DNA of 64,000 nt from Opitutaceae bacterium. GTDB taxonomy: Bacteria; Verrucomicrobiota; Verrucomicrobiia; Opitutales; Opitutaceae. Every line of letters begins with the position of its first letter. The first letter of the stretch is position 1. The translations under genes and the position numbers were made by a program. Shown piece after piece: positions 42,996 to 51,411 of this stretch. The notes beneath the pieces were generated by a model that was not told the origin of the DNA, searched no databases, and saw nothing but the letters and a program-made list of their open reading frames with translations. The stretch is from the NCBI GenBank assembly GCA_024233285.1, contig JACKPU010000002.1, positions 124,001 to 188,000 of the forward strand, given 5' to 3'.

Positions 42996-44576
42996 ATGTC
43001 CGCCAGTTTCGCAAATCTTACCGCCAGCTTAATGGCTGCCGGCAGCCAGTTCGACTGGCCGCAGGCCGTTGCGGTCTTGGTTGGCATGGGCATCGGTTTC
43101 TGGTCGGTCTGGCTGATCACGCGCAGCATGCGGCGCGAGGCGCAAAAGAATGCCGAGGATTTGATTCAGGTGGCGCGGCGCGAGGCGGCGGTCACGGCGG
43201 AGGAAATCAAACAAAAGGCGGCCGACGAAATCCGCGAAAGACGGTCGGAACTGAGCAAGGAATTTTCCCGCAAGGAAATTGATACCGAAGTGCGCTTGCG
43301 CGAAATCCGCGCGCACGAGGAATCGCTGGCCCTGCTGGATTATCAACTCGAACAGCGGCAGGAGCGCATCAACCGCGAGAATGCTGCCGTGCGGCAGGCG
43401 CGCGATGCCATTCGCGGACTTTCCAAGAGTGTGCGCAAGCGTCTCGAAGGCGTGTCGCAAATGGATGCGGAGGAAATCAAAAAGACGTTGCGCGAGGAAG
43501 TGATGCTTGAATGCCAGGACGAACTGCGCGCCCTCCGCCGTGAAACGTTGGAGAAGTCCGAACGCGAGATGGAAATGGAGGCTCAGCGCAAATTGATCGC
43601 CACCATGCAGCGGCTGGCCGTGCGGCCCAACAACGACCTGTCCGCGACCATCATTCAGTTGCCCAGCGAGGAAATGAAGGGCCGCATCATCGGGCGCGAA
43701 GGCCGCAACATCAAAGCGTTTGAAGCGGCCACGGGTGTGACGGTGCTGATCGATGAATCGCCGCAGACCGTGCTCATTTCATCGTTTGACCCGGTGCGCC
43801 GCGAAGTCGCCCGCACGGCGCTTGAGGCGCTGGTGAAGGACGGTCGCATTCATCCCGCGACCATCGAGGAGTTTGTCAAAAACGCCCAGGCCGAGATCGG
43901 CGCGAATGCACTGCAAGCCGGCGAGGATGCGGTGGCCCGCCTGAACATCAACGGACTCCATCCCGAGATCATCAATCTGCTCGGCAAGCTGAAGTATCGC
44001 TTCTCCTACAACCAGAACGTGCTCGATCACTCGATCGAGACCGCGTTTCTGGCATCAATGATTGCGAGCGAGGTCGGCCTGGACCCCAACCTCGCCAAAC
44101 GCGCCGGACTCTTGCACGACATCGGCAAGGCCATCTCGGCGGAGCTCGAGGGCAGCCATGCGCGCATTGGCGCCGAATACATCAAGCGCTACGGCGAGAC
44201 GCCGATCGTGGTCAACGCGGTCGAAGCGCATCACGAAGAGGTCAAGCCCGAGACGGTTTACGCCGGCCTCGTGATTCTGGCCGACACGATTTCTGCTGTC
44301 CGACCCGGGGCGCGGGCCGAGAGCATCACCGGTTACGTGCAGCGGCTGGAACGCTTGGAGCAGCTGGCGAATTCGATCGAAGGCGTGCAGCAATCATTTG
44401 CGATTCAGGCCGGCCGCGAGATCCGGGTGGTCGTCTCGCCGGAAATGGTGACCGACGATCGCGCCCGGGAAATCGCCCGTGAACTGCGCCAGCGCGTCGA
44501 GGCCGAACTCGAATATCCCAGCGCGATCAAGATTACCGTCATTCGCGAACAACGCTTCACCGAAACCGCGACCTGA
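42996..44576 (+). CDS. rny: ribonuclease Y
   Basis: Membrane-anchored endoribonuclease that initiates mRNA decay. 526 residues from the ATG at 42996. The N-terminal transmembrane helix (about 18-40, AVAVLVGMGIGFWSVWLIT) is followed by a long coiled coil (about 45-200). The KH domain has the GxxG loop in GRIIGREGRNIKAFEAATG (about 225-243). The HD domain has the metal-binding pair in AGLLHDIGKAISAELEGSHA. Presence together with an RNase E/G in the same window is notable, since many bacteria rely on one or the other. queF follows 8 bp later. Confidence 0.96.
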   Translation: MSASFANLTASLMAAGSQFDWPQAVAVLVGMGIGFWSVWLITRSMRREAQKNAEDLIQVARREAAVTAEEIKQKAADEIRERRSELSKEFSRKEIDTEVRLREIRAHEESLALLDYQLEQRQERINRENAAVRQARDAIRGLSKSVRKRLEGVSQMDAEEIKKTLREEVMLECQDELRALRRETLEKSEREMEMEAQRKLIATMQRLAVRPNNDLSATIIQLPSEEMKGRIIGREGRNIKAFEAATGVTVLIDESPQTVLISSFDPVRREVARTALEALVKDGRIHPATIEEFVKNAQAEIGANALQAGEDAVARLNINGLHPEIINLLGKLKYRFSYNQNVLDHSIETAFLASMIASEVGLDPNLAKRAGLLHDIGKAISAELEGSHARIGAEYIKRYGETPIVVNAVEAHHEEVKPETVYAGLVILADTISAVRPGARAESITGYVQRLERLEQLANSIEGVQQSFAIQAGREIRVVVSPEMVTDDRAREIARELRQRVEAELEYPSAIKITVIREQRFTETAT

Positions 44577-44584
44577 TTACTGCC

Positions 44585-44947
44585 ATGGCTGATCCGAAGA
44601 TTCTCGAAACCTTTCCCAATCCCGCGCCGCATCGCGACTACGTGATCGAACACACGCATCATGAGTTCACCTCGGTGTGTCCGATGACCGGCCATCCGGA
44701 TTTTGCCGACATCACGGTGCGCTACGTCGCCGACAAGGCCTGCGCTGAGCTCAAGTCGCTGAAGCTCTATTTTCACGCGTATCGCAACGAAGGCATCTTC
44801 TTTGAGGCCGCGACGAACAAGATTTGCGACGATCTCGGCCAAGCGCTGAAACCGCGTTCGCTTACGATCATCGCCAACTGGAAAGCGCGTGGCGGTTTCA
44901 GTTCCCGCATCACGGCTGAGTGGAAGAAACCGAAACGCAAGAAGTGA
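44585..44947 (+). CDS. queF: NADPH-dependent 7-cyano-7-deazaguanine reductase
   Basis: Reduces preQ0 to preQ1 in queuosine biosynthesis. 120 residues, the short type I form. The thioimide-forming cysteine is in TSVCPMTGHPDFAD, with the Asp base nearby, and the family motif ELKSLKLYFHAYRNEG lies about residues 57-72. It probably shares a transcript with rny; the other queuosine genes are not here. Confidence 0.95.
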   Translation: MADPKILETFPNPAPHRDYVIEHTHHEFTSVCPMTGHPDFADITVRYVADKACAELKSLKLYFHAYRNEGIFFEAATNKICDDLGQALKPRSLTIIANWKARGGFSSRITAEWKKPKRKK

Positions 44948-44955
44948 GGTAGGAT

Positions 44956-45034
44956 TGTAGGGCGGGATCGCCTGATCCTGCCTCGATGAACTTTACACGA
45001 GCGCTTTGGCGGGGATTCCGACCCCCGCCCTACA
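44956..45034. repeat. REPIN-like inverted repeat, copy B
   Basis: The left arm (44956-44982) begins TGTAGGGCGGGATCG; the right arm (45008-45034) ends CCCCGCCCTACA. The arms are related but more diverged than in copy A. The 25-base loop equals that of copy A. It lies between the convergent queF and hisN-like genes. Confidence 0.75.
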
Positions 45035-45036
45035 CC

Positions 45037-45819
45037 CTACGCGTGCAACGCCGCCAGCACTTCGGCGTGCAGCTCGGCAGTCGCGGCGGCCACGGTTGAG
45101 TCAGCGGGGTAGGGCGCATCACCTTGCCAGTCGGTGATCGCACCGCCGGCGCCGCGGATGATCGGCACGAGCGCGGCGATGTCCCACGGGTTCATGATCG
45201 GATCGATCATGACATCGGCGAGCCCGGCGGCGACGAGCAGGTAACCGTAGCAATCGCCCCAGGTGCGCACCAGTTTGGCGCGGGCGAGCAAGGCGTCCGT
45301 GCCCGGCCCCATGCGCTGGCGAAAGTTAAACGGATCGCTGGTGAGGAAGGTGGAATCGCCGATTTGAGTCGTGCGGCGCGTGTGCACGGGGCGCCCGTTC
45401 AGCGTGGTGGTCCGGCCGTCGCCCAACATGAGCTGGCCGAGAATCGGTTGATGAATGCACCCAAGCACGGGTTGGCCTTGATGCAGCAAGGCGATGAGCG
45501 TGCCCCAAAGCGGAACGCCGGTGATGAAGCTTTTGGTGCCGTCGATGGGATCGAGCACCCAGACGAACTCGGCGTCGGGGTTTTCGCTGCCGTGTTCCTC
45601 GCCGACAATGCCGTGCGCGGGAAACTTCGCCTTGATCAATTGGCGCAGGACCGCCTCGGCGCCGCGATCGGCGGCGGTGACGGGCGTGGCGTCGGACTTG
45701 GTTTCGACCACGAGTTCCGGGTTGTTGAAATACGGACGAATGAAGTCGGCACTGGCGCCGGCCAGTTCCGGAATGAAATCGCGATAGGGGGTGAGATCCA
45801 CAGGGGAAGTGATGCCCAC
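45037..45819 (-). CDS. hisN: inositol monophosphatase-family phosphatase (histidinol-phosphatase type)
   Basis: About 260 residues from the GTG at 45819; a GTG at 45837 is the alternative. Li+-sensitive phosphatase fold with metal ligands in IVGEEHGSENPDAEF, WVLDPIDGTKSFITG and PIMNPWDIAALVPII. The GDCYGYLLVAAG block and overall length match the HisN type, which dephosphorylates histidinol phosphate, more than inositol or 3'-phosphoadenosine-5'-phosphate phosphatases. The last activity would help clear PAP left by PAPS reductase, so CysQ-like function is an alternative. Exact substrate unproven. Confidence 0.8.
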   Translation of the reverse strand: MGITSPVDLTPYRDFIPELAGASADFIRPYFNNPELVVETKSDATPVTAADRGAEAVLRQLIKAKFPAHGIVGEEHGSENPDAEFVWVLDPIDGTKSFITGVPLWGTLIALLHQGQPVLGCIHQPILGQLMLGDGRTTTLNGRPVHTRRTTQIGDSTFLTSDPFNFRQRMGPGTDALLARAKLVRTWGDCYGYLLVAAGLADVMIDPIMNPWDIAALVPIIRGAGGAITDWQGDAPYPADSTVAAATAELHAEVLAALHA

Positions 45820-45889
45820 TGAACCCGTGGAATACACGGAAAAAAGCTGTGATTGTCCGGATTCTGTGTGTTCGGTTTATTCCGTGGGC

Positions 45890-46558
45890 ATGTCCTGGAC
45901 CGAACAACGCATTTACTTCATTGATTTTGAAGGGAGCACGAGCTCGGGCATCGTGGAGTATGGCGTGGTGGAACTGCTGGCGGGCGAGATCGAGACGGTG
46001 CACACGCGGCTGTGCCGGCCGACGGGCCGACTGCGTCGCGAGGATGTGGCCGTGCATGGGCTGGACGAACCGGATTTGATTGATGCCGAGCCGCTAACGG
46101 CGGACTTCGGCTTGTTCGCGGCCTGGCGTGAAGCCGGCCCGTTGGCCGCACACTTTGCCGGGGCGGAGAACTCGTTGCTGAAATCGGTCTGGCCGTATCC
46201 GCGGTCGTCGCCGGATTTCGCCAGACCCGGCAAGCAGGTTGCGGAGTGGGGGCCATGGATCGATACCGGGGCGCTTTATCGTCAGGTCTATCCGCAGTTT
46301 GCATCCTACAAGCTGGCTGACTTGGTCCAAGCCTGCGGCCTGCAAACAGAACTCGATGAACTCGCGGCTGGATATTGTCCGGCCGAGCGCCGCCGGTATC
46401 ACGCCGCGCCGTATGATGCGCTTGCGGGGGCGGTGCTATTGCGCGCCCTGGCCCGCGAACCACAGCTCGCCGGTTTGTCGATCATGCAAGTGCTCGCGCT
46501 AAGCACACTCGACGGTGAAAAGCGCGACGCGTTGCAACAAGGAAACCTGTTCGATTGA
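45890..46558 (+). CDS. DnaQ-like 3'-5' exonuclease domain protein
   Basis: 222 residues from the ATG at 45890. Exonuclease motif I is IYFIDFEGSTSSGIVEYGVV with the D-x-E pair, motif II is in AAHFAGAENSLL (degenerate), and motif III is in RRRYHAAPYDALAGAVLLRA with H-x4-D. This is the DEDDh layout, as in the proofreading subunit of DNA polymerase III and in RNase T. There are no other domains. The upstream gap has direct-repeat-like TCTGTGTGTT and ATTCCGTGG fragments. Its stop is 1 bp from the convergent stop of the WecG-type gene. Confidence 0.78.
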   Translation: MSWTEQRIYFIDFEGSTSSGIVEYGVVELLAGEIETVHTRLCRPTGRLRREDVAVHGLDEPDLIDAEPLTADFGLFAAWREAGPLAAHFAGAENSLLKSVWPYPRSSPDFARPGKQVAEWGPWIDTGALYRQVYPQFASYKLADLVQACGLQTELDELAAGYCPAERRRYHAAPYDALAGAVLLRALAREPQLAGLSIMQVLALSTLDGEKRDALQQGNLFD

Positions 46559-46559
46559 G

Positions 46560-47357
46560 TCAGCCCCAGTATTCCGGTTCGGCCGGCTGAACGTCGGCCG
46601 GCCGTTGCTCTTTGCGAATTTTCTGCGCGAGCACACCGAGGGCGAAACGTGGGTTGTGCACAAGATAGCGGTGCCAGAGCCGGCTTGGTTCCTGACTGAA
46701 GCGATAAATCCATTCGAGCCCGCCGCGTTGCATCCACGCCGGGGCCATGGACTTTTCCCCGGCCCAAAGCGCGAACGCGGCACCCACGGCGATCGTGGGC
46801 ATCGGCAGCAAGGGTTTCATCGCGTGCGCCCAATGTTCCTGACGGGGACAGCCGAGTCCGCAGAACACGATGCGCGCTCCGCTGGCGATGATGGTGGCGG
46901 CGTCACCAGCCGCTTCTTCCGCGGAAATACGGCGAAAACGGGATGGCTGGGTGCCGGCGATGATCAGACGCGGGTCCCACATGTTCAATGTCTCGGTCAA
47001 TTTGGCCAAGGTGCGTTCGGTGGAACCGAACAGAAACACCGGCAAATTCTCCCGCGCCGCCGCGTGACAAACGTCGCGCATCAAAAACGGGCCGTAAACC
47101 CGATCGCGCAGACCGGCGTGGTGCAGCCAATTCAGCGCCCAGCGCACCGGTTGCCCGTCGGGGGTGGCGAGGTCCAGGGCGTTCAGCTTGCGCTGATAGT
47201 CCGGGTTCGCGCGCGCCTCGCCCAGCGCATGCACCGCCAGCGCCGAAGCGGCGAAAGCGGTCCTGCTTTTGGCCTCTTCTATGATCGCTGCCGTCGCTTG
47301 GGCATAGTCCACGGCAGAGATTAATGTGCCGAGAATGTTATGCCGGGTTGGGGACAT
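46560..47357 (-). CDS. WecG/TagA/CpsF-family glycosyltransferase
   Basis: 265 residues from the ATG at 47357. The family core is seen in ALDLATPDGQPVRWALNWLH with the catalytic-region Asp, YGPFLMRDVCHAAARENLPV, VFLFGSTERTL, IVFCGLGCPRQEHW and AVGAAFALWAGEKSMAPAWM. Members transfer a sugar, often N-acetylmannosamine or its uronic acid, onto lipid-linked GlcNAc in teichoic acid, enterobacterial common antigen or capsule assembly. It fits the glycan genes at 35-42 kb. The HAD gene lies 17 bp upstream on the same strand. Confidence 0.9.
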   Translation of the reverse strand: MSPTRHNILGTLISAVDYAQATAAIIEEAKSRTAFAASALAVHALGEARANPDYQRKLNALDLATPDGQPVRWALNWLHHAGLRDRVYGPFLMRDVCHAAARENLPVFLFGSTERTLAKLTETLNMWDPRLIIAGTQPSRFRRISAEEAAGDAATIIASGARIVFCGLGCPRQEHWAHAMKPLLPMPTIAVGAAFALWAGEKSMAPAWMQRGGLEWIYRFSQEPSRLWHRYLVHNPRFALGVLAQKIRKEQRPADVQPAEPEYWG

Positions 47358-47374
47358 GTATTGGAGAGCCAATA

Positions 47375-48055
47375 TCAATCAGCTGAAGGCAGCATGTTTA
47401 GCAATTCATCCAACCCATCTATCCGATGGATCGGCAATGCGTGGTCGGTCGGCCAAGCATGCATGCCACGCAGCCAGACCGGGGTCATTCCCACCCCGGC
47501 TGCACCGATAATGTCGTTCACAGGATGGTCGCCGACAAACCAAACATTGGCCGAAGGCTGTTGGATCTCAGCCAGCGCCGAATTAAAAATTTGGGGATCC
47601 GGCTTTTTGATCCCCGCGGTTTCGGAAACCACAATCGTTGAGAGATAGGATCGGAGTCCGATGGTATCGATCTTCCTATTTTGACCCCTGGCGGCCCCGT
47701 TGGTCACGACTCCGACGATGATCCCTTGGCGGTGGAGGGTTTTCACCACCATCAGTGCATGGGCTCGTGCGACGGTGCAGTCCGGGAAGTGCCGCATCCA
47801 GTGCTGCAGCACGAGCTGAGGATCAGGATTGGCCGTCCATGGCAGATCGGCGGCGAGCGCGGTGGCGACTTGCGGCCTTGGCCGGTAGCCGCCGCGATCT
47901 GCTGTGATGATTTGTTCCGTCAACTGCGATGCAGTGATCGGTTGCAACCCAGCTTTGAACTGTTCTGCAAACACACCGGCATAGGTTTGAATCGATGCCC
48001 GGCGATCGATCAGAGTGTCATCCAGATCGAACAGGACGGCGGTGGGGCGGAGCAT
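47375..48055 (-). CDS. HAD-superfamily phosphatase
   Basis: 226 residues from the ATG at 48055. Motif I is AVLFDLDDTLIDRR with the nucleophile Asp and acid/base Asp. Motif II is VGVVTNGAARGQNRK. Motif III Lys is in ETAGIKKPDPQIF. Motif IV is VWFVGDHPVNDIIGAAGVGM. A helical cap sits between motifs I and II (about residues 18-90), a C1 cap. Substrates of such enzymes range from phosphoglycolate to sugar phosphates and cannot be read here. Probably co-transcribed with the WecG-type gene. Confidence 0.9.
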   Translation of the reverse strand: MLRPTAVLFDLDDTLIDRRASIQTYAGVFAEQFKAGLQPITASQLTEQIITADRGGYRPRPQVATALAADLPWTANPDPQLVLQHWMRHFPDCTVARAHALMVVKTLHRQGIIVGVVTNGAARGQNRKIDTIGLRSYLSTIVVSETAGIKKPDPQIFNSALAEIQQPSANVWFVGDHPVNDIIGAAGVGMTPVWLRGMHAWPTDHALPIHRIDGLDELLNMLPSAD

Positions 48056-48105
48056 GGATTGAGTTTTTGTTTGCCGGCGGGCCGATACAAGCGGCGAATG
48101 CCGGG

Positions 48106-48696
48106 ATGATGCAACCCGGGCCGGTAACCTTGAGCGGTCAGTTTGTGCGCTTGGAGCCGTTGGCCCTCGGGCATGCGGCGGATTTGGCGATCGTGGCCAC
48201 CGAACCGGAAATCTGGCATTACATGCCGGCGCGCGCGCCGCGGAACGAAGCGGAAGTGACGGCGCTGGTTGAACAGGCACTGGCGGAAGCGCGGCAGGGG
48301 GCCCGGTTGCCTTTTGCGATCATCGACCTGAGCAGCGGCCGGGCGGTGGGCAGCACGAGTTATCTGGACATCGCTCCGGCGCACCGGCGCATCGAGATCG
48401 GGTGGACGTGGTTGGGGGCTCAGGCCCGACGGACGGCGATCAACACCGAGTGCAAATACCTGTTGTTGCAACACGCCTTCGAAGCGCTCGGTTGCGGTCG
48501 GGTGCAACTCAAGACCGATGGACGCAACCTCCGCTCGCAGGCGGCGATCGAGCGGTTGGGCGCGGTGAAGGAAGGCGTGCTGCGCCGGCACATGATTTTG
48601 CCCGACGGGTATGTGCGTGACACGGTGATGTATTCGATCACAGCGGGGGAATGGCCGATGGTTACGAAACGTCTGGCCGGGTTCTTGCGCGGTTAG
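48106..48696 (+). CDS. GNAT-family N-acetyltransferase (RimJ/RimL type)
   Basis: 196 residues starting at one of two adjacent ATGs. The N-terminal FVRLEPLALGHAADLA, the strand with GSTSYLDIAPAHRRIEIGWT and the acetyl-CoA loop region LGAQARRTAINTECKYLLLQ follow the family. The C-terminal block RLGAVKEGVLRRHMILPDGY, split over about residues 158-177, is the RimJ-like signature. It acetylates an N-terminus or small amine of unknown identity. Divergent from the HAD gene across 50 bp. Confidence 0.87.
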   Translation: MMQPGPVTLSGQFVRLEPLALGHAADLAIVATEPEIWHYMPARAPRNEAEVTALVEQALAEARQGARLPFAIIDLSSGRAVGSTSYLDIAPAHRRIEIGWTWLGAQARRTAINTECKYLLLQHAFEALGCGRVQLKTDGRNLRSQAAIERLGAVKEGVLRRHMILPDGYVRDTVMYSITAGEWPMVTKRLAGFLRG

Positions 48697-48739
48697 TCAG
48701 CGCTCGACGCTGGTCGAGCCGCCGGTCTAGCGTGCGTGT

Positions 48740-50659
48740 ATGACAATCTCTTCCCGCCTGCTTTCCTATGGTTTGAGCATGATCTCCCTGACCGCCCTGA
48801 GTCCGGCGTTGAACGCCAAGCCCGAAACGCGCAACCGGGCCGAAATCCCCGACGCCTACAAATGGGATTTTTCTCCGATTTATCCATCGTGGACGGAGTG
48901 GGAGGCCGACATGAAAAAGCTCGAGGATTATATCGAGGCTTATGCGGCGTTGAAAGGCACGCTGAAGGAGGGACCTGAGCAATTGGCCAAGGCTCATGAA
49001 TTGGGGGACGAGATCGGCCAGCTCCAATACAAGCTTTACCGTTATCCGCAGCTCCAGCGCGACGTGGATCTGCGCAACACGGAAGTGTCCGGCCGTTTCC
49101 AGCAAGTCATGGCGTTGTTCGCCAAACTCGGCACGGCGAGTTCGTGGTTTACCCCGGAGCTGCTGGAAATCCCGGAGGCGACCGTCACCGAATGGATCAA
49201 CGCGGAACCGCGGTTGCAGCCCTACCGTTTTCCGATCTCCGAAGCGTATCGCCAGGCGGCGCACGTGTTGAACGAGGATGGCGAGAAGCTCATGTCGTTC
49301 TCGTCGCGCTTCAACAGCACGCCGGCGAGCATCTATCAGGAACTCAGCACCTCCGACGTGCAGTTCCCGACGGTGACGCTATCCGACGGCCGTGAAGTCA
49401 AGGTTTCCTACGGCGGTTACTCCCAAGTGCTGAATACCGCGAAGGTGCAGGCCGACCGCGCCGCGGCGTTCAAAGGTCACTATGAAACCTATGCGGCGAA
49501 CAAGAACACCTATGCCGCGATCTACAACAGCCTGTTGCAGCGCGATTGGTTCACGGCGCAGGCTCGCAATTACCCCAGCACGCTCGCCGCAGCGCTCGAC
49601 AGCGACAACGTGCCGGAATCGGTTTACCGCAATCTCGTCGAAACCGTGCGCGCCGGCACCGGCCCGCTGCAGCGTTACGTCAAGGTCCGCCAGCAGATGC
49701 TCGGTCTGGAAACCTATCACTTGTATGATGGTTCCCGACCCTTGCTTGATGATGACCGCACCTATGAATACGACGACGTGAAGGCCACGGTGCTCGAATC
49801 GGTGGCGCCCTTGGGCGAGGATTATCACGCGAAGATGGCGAGCCTCCTGAACGGCCGCTGGCTCGACGTGTATGAGAGCGACGGCAAGCGCAGCGGGGCC
49901 TACAGCGCCGGGGTTTATGGCGTCGGCCCTTACATGCTGATGAATTACAACGACACGCTCGATGCGGTGTTTACGTTTGCGCACGAGGCCGGCCACTCGA
50001 TGCACACGGTGCTGTCATACGAGACACAACCTTTCGCCACCGCCAGCTACACGATTTTTGTGGCCGAGGTCGCTTCGACGACCAACGAGCGCTTCCTGCT
50101 GGAACTGCTGCTCAGCCGCACGGATGATCCCAAGGAGCGTTTCCTCCTGCTCCAGCATGCGATCGATAACATCGTCGGCACGTTTTACACGCAGGTGATG
50201 TTTGCCGATTACGAATGGCAGGCCCATCAACTCGTGGAAAACGGCCAGCCCGTCACCCCCGACTCCCTGTCGAACATCTATGCCGGCTTGCTTGATGCTT
50301 ACTACGGCGATGCCATCACCAAGGACGAACTCTACCGTTACACTTGGACACGCATCCCGCATTTCTACAATTCGCCTTACTACGTTTACAAATACGCCAC
50401 TTGCTTTGCGTCGTCCGCGCAGCTCTTCAAGGCGATGACGACCGGCAGCGAGGCGGAGCAAGCCGCCGCCCGGGATCGCTACCTCACCTTGCTCAAGAGC
50501 GGCGGCAATGACCAGCCGATGAACCAGCTGATCAAGGCCGGCGTAGATTTGAACAAGCGGGAGACCATCCAAGCGGTGATCGATCAGATGGACGAACTTG
50601 TGACCCGTCTCGAAGCCGAGGCCGCCAAGATCAAGGCGGCGGAAGCCCCGGCGGAATAA
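48740..50659 (+). CDS. pepF: oligoendopeptidase F (M3 family), apparently exported
   Basis: Zinc oligopeptidase of 639 residues. The catalytic motif FAHEAGHSMHTVLS (HExxH, about 414-418) and downstream Glu in FVAEVASTTNERFLLE are as in M3B peptidases. The middle has the KPETRNRAEIPDAYKWDFSP start of the PepF_N region and SEAYRQAAHVLNEDGEKLMS. Unlike the usual cytoplasmic enzyme, this one opens with MTISSRLLSYGLSMISLTAL and SPALNA, a plausible signal peptide, so it may degrade peptides in the periplasm. It has its own 43-bp leader and ends at a REPIN-like repeat. Confidence 0.93.
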   Translation: MTISSRLLSYGLSMISLTALSPALNAKPETRNRAEIPDAYKWDFSPIYPSWTEWEADMKKLEDYIEAYAALKGTLKEGPEQLAKAHELGDEIGQLQYKLYRYPQLQRDVDLRNTEVSGRFQQVMALFAKLGTASSWFTPELLEIPEATVTEWINAEPRLQPYRFPISEAYRQAAHVLNEDGEKLMSFSSRFNSTPASIYQELSTSDVQFPTVTLSDGREVKVSYGGYSQVLNTAKVQADRAAAFKGHYETYAANKNTYAAIYNSLLQRDWFTAQARNYPSTLAAALDSDNVPESVYRNLVETVRAGTGPLQRYVKVRQQMLGLETYHLYDGSRPLLDDDRTYEYDDVKATVLESVAPLGEDYHAKMASLLNGRWLDVYESDGKRSGAYSAGVYGVGPYMLMNYNDTLDAVFTFAHEAGHSMHTVLSYETQPFATASYTIFVAEVASTTNERFLLELLLSRTDDPKERFLLLQHAIDNIVGTFYTQVMFADYEWQAHQLVENGQPVTPDSLSNIYAGLLDAYYGDAITKDELYRYTWTRIPHFYNSPYYVYKYATCFASSAQLFKAMTTGSEAEQAAARDRYLTLLKSGGNDQPMNQLIKAGVDLNKRETIQAVIDQMDELVTRLEAEAAKIKAAEAPAE

Positions 50660-50678
50660 GACCGACCAGATTATCAAT

Positions 50679-50783
50679 TGTAGGGCGGGGTCGCTGACCC
50701 CGCCTTATTCTTAATCGTCATCCAGGTGGACCGGCACGTCCCTGTGCCGGTCAGGCGCACAGGCGGGATCAGCGATCCCGCCC
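50679..50783. repeat. REPIN-like inverted repeat, copy C, with nested hairpin
   Basis: The left arm (50679-50704) contains a perfect GGCGGGGTC-GCT-GACCCCGCC palindrome. The right arm (50762-50783) reads GGCGGGATCAGCGATCCCGC and onward. The loop is longer (57 bases) than in copies A and B because it holds a separate perfect hairpin, ACCGGCAC (50730-50737) with GTGCCGGT (50744-50751). It again lies between convergent genes, pepF and the PTS IIA gene. Confidence 0.78.
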
Positions 50784-50789
50784 GATAAA

Positions 50790-51266
50790 TCAGGCCGCGG
50801 GAAACAACTTTTCCTCTGCGGCCATCACTGCGGCGATGAACGCCTCGGGGGAAGCGGCTTGCAGGAGCGCTTCGCGGGTCTCCGCCGAATTGACGATTTT
50901 GCAGAGCGTGCTCACGACCATCAGGTAATCGGTCGGATTCGAACGCGGCGTGCCGAGCACGAACAACAGGCGCACGGTCTGCTGGCAATTGTCGAAGTGG
51001 ACGCCGGTGGGATGGCGCCCGACGGCCAGCACGATGCGATTGACGTGTTCGGTGCGCGCATGAGGCAGCGCGATGGCATTGCCGAGGTAGGTGGTGTCGA
51101 GTTGCTCGCGCGCCATCAGCTCGGTGAAGAATCCGTCGAAGCTGGTGACCTCGGGATGGGTTTTTAGCATGCCGGCCACTTCCCGCACCACGGCTTCGTG
51201 GGTGTTGCCTTGGAGTTCAAGGTTGAGGCGGGAAGGATCGAGCAGCGAAGAGAGACGACCGGGCAT
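50790..51266 (-). CDS. PTS EIIA domain protein (fructose/nitrogen-regulatory type)
   Basis: 158 residues forming one EIIA domain of the fructose/mannitol-Ntr family. The phosphorylated histidine is in AIALPHARTEHVNRIVLAVG (about residue 69). The opening LSSLLDPSRLNLELQGNTHE is typical. As a single-domain protein with no EIIB/EIIC nearby, it is more likely regulatory, like PtsN, than a sugar transporter part. Whether EI and HPr exist elsewhere cannot be seen. Confidence 0.87.
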   Translation of the reverse strand: MPGRLSSLLDPSRLNLELQGNTHEAVVREVAGMLKTHPEVTSFDGFFTELMAREQLDTTYLGNAIALPHARTEHVNRIVLAVGRHPTGVHFDNCQQTVRLLFVLGTPRSNPTDYLMVVSTLCKIVNSAETREALLQAASPEAFIAAVMAAEEKLFPAA

Positions 51267-51358
51267 TGGGAACAGAGAGATTTATGCCTTCAGTCAACGC
51301 AAGTTAGGATGTGGCTAGGCGATTGAAAAACGCGCCATGGGCGTGAAATAGCCGTGAA

Positions 51359-51386
51359 AAAGGCGCGCCGATGAAAGCGCGCCTTT
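51359..51386 (-). terminator. intrinsic terminator after gyrA
   Basis: AAAGGCGCGC (51359-51368) pairs with GCGCGCCTTT (51377-51386) over an 8-base loop, with T residues following on the minus strand. It is 26 bases past the gyrA stop. Confidence 0.8.
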
Positions 51387-51411
51387 GTGCAAATGGGCTG
51401 AGCCCGTGCGA

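Noticed and set aside
45820..45889. Possible CRISPR-like or direct repeats (TCTGTGTGTT, ATTCCGTGG)
   Set aside because: Only two or three short imperfect fragments, with no regular spacing and no cas genes in the window.
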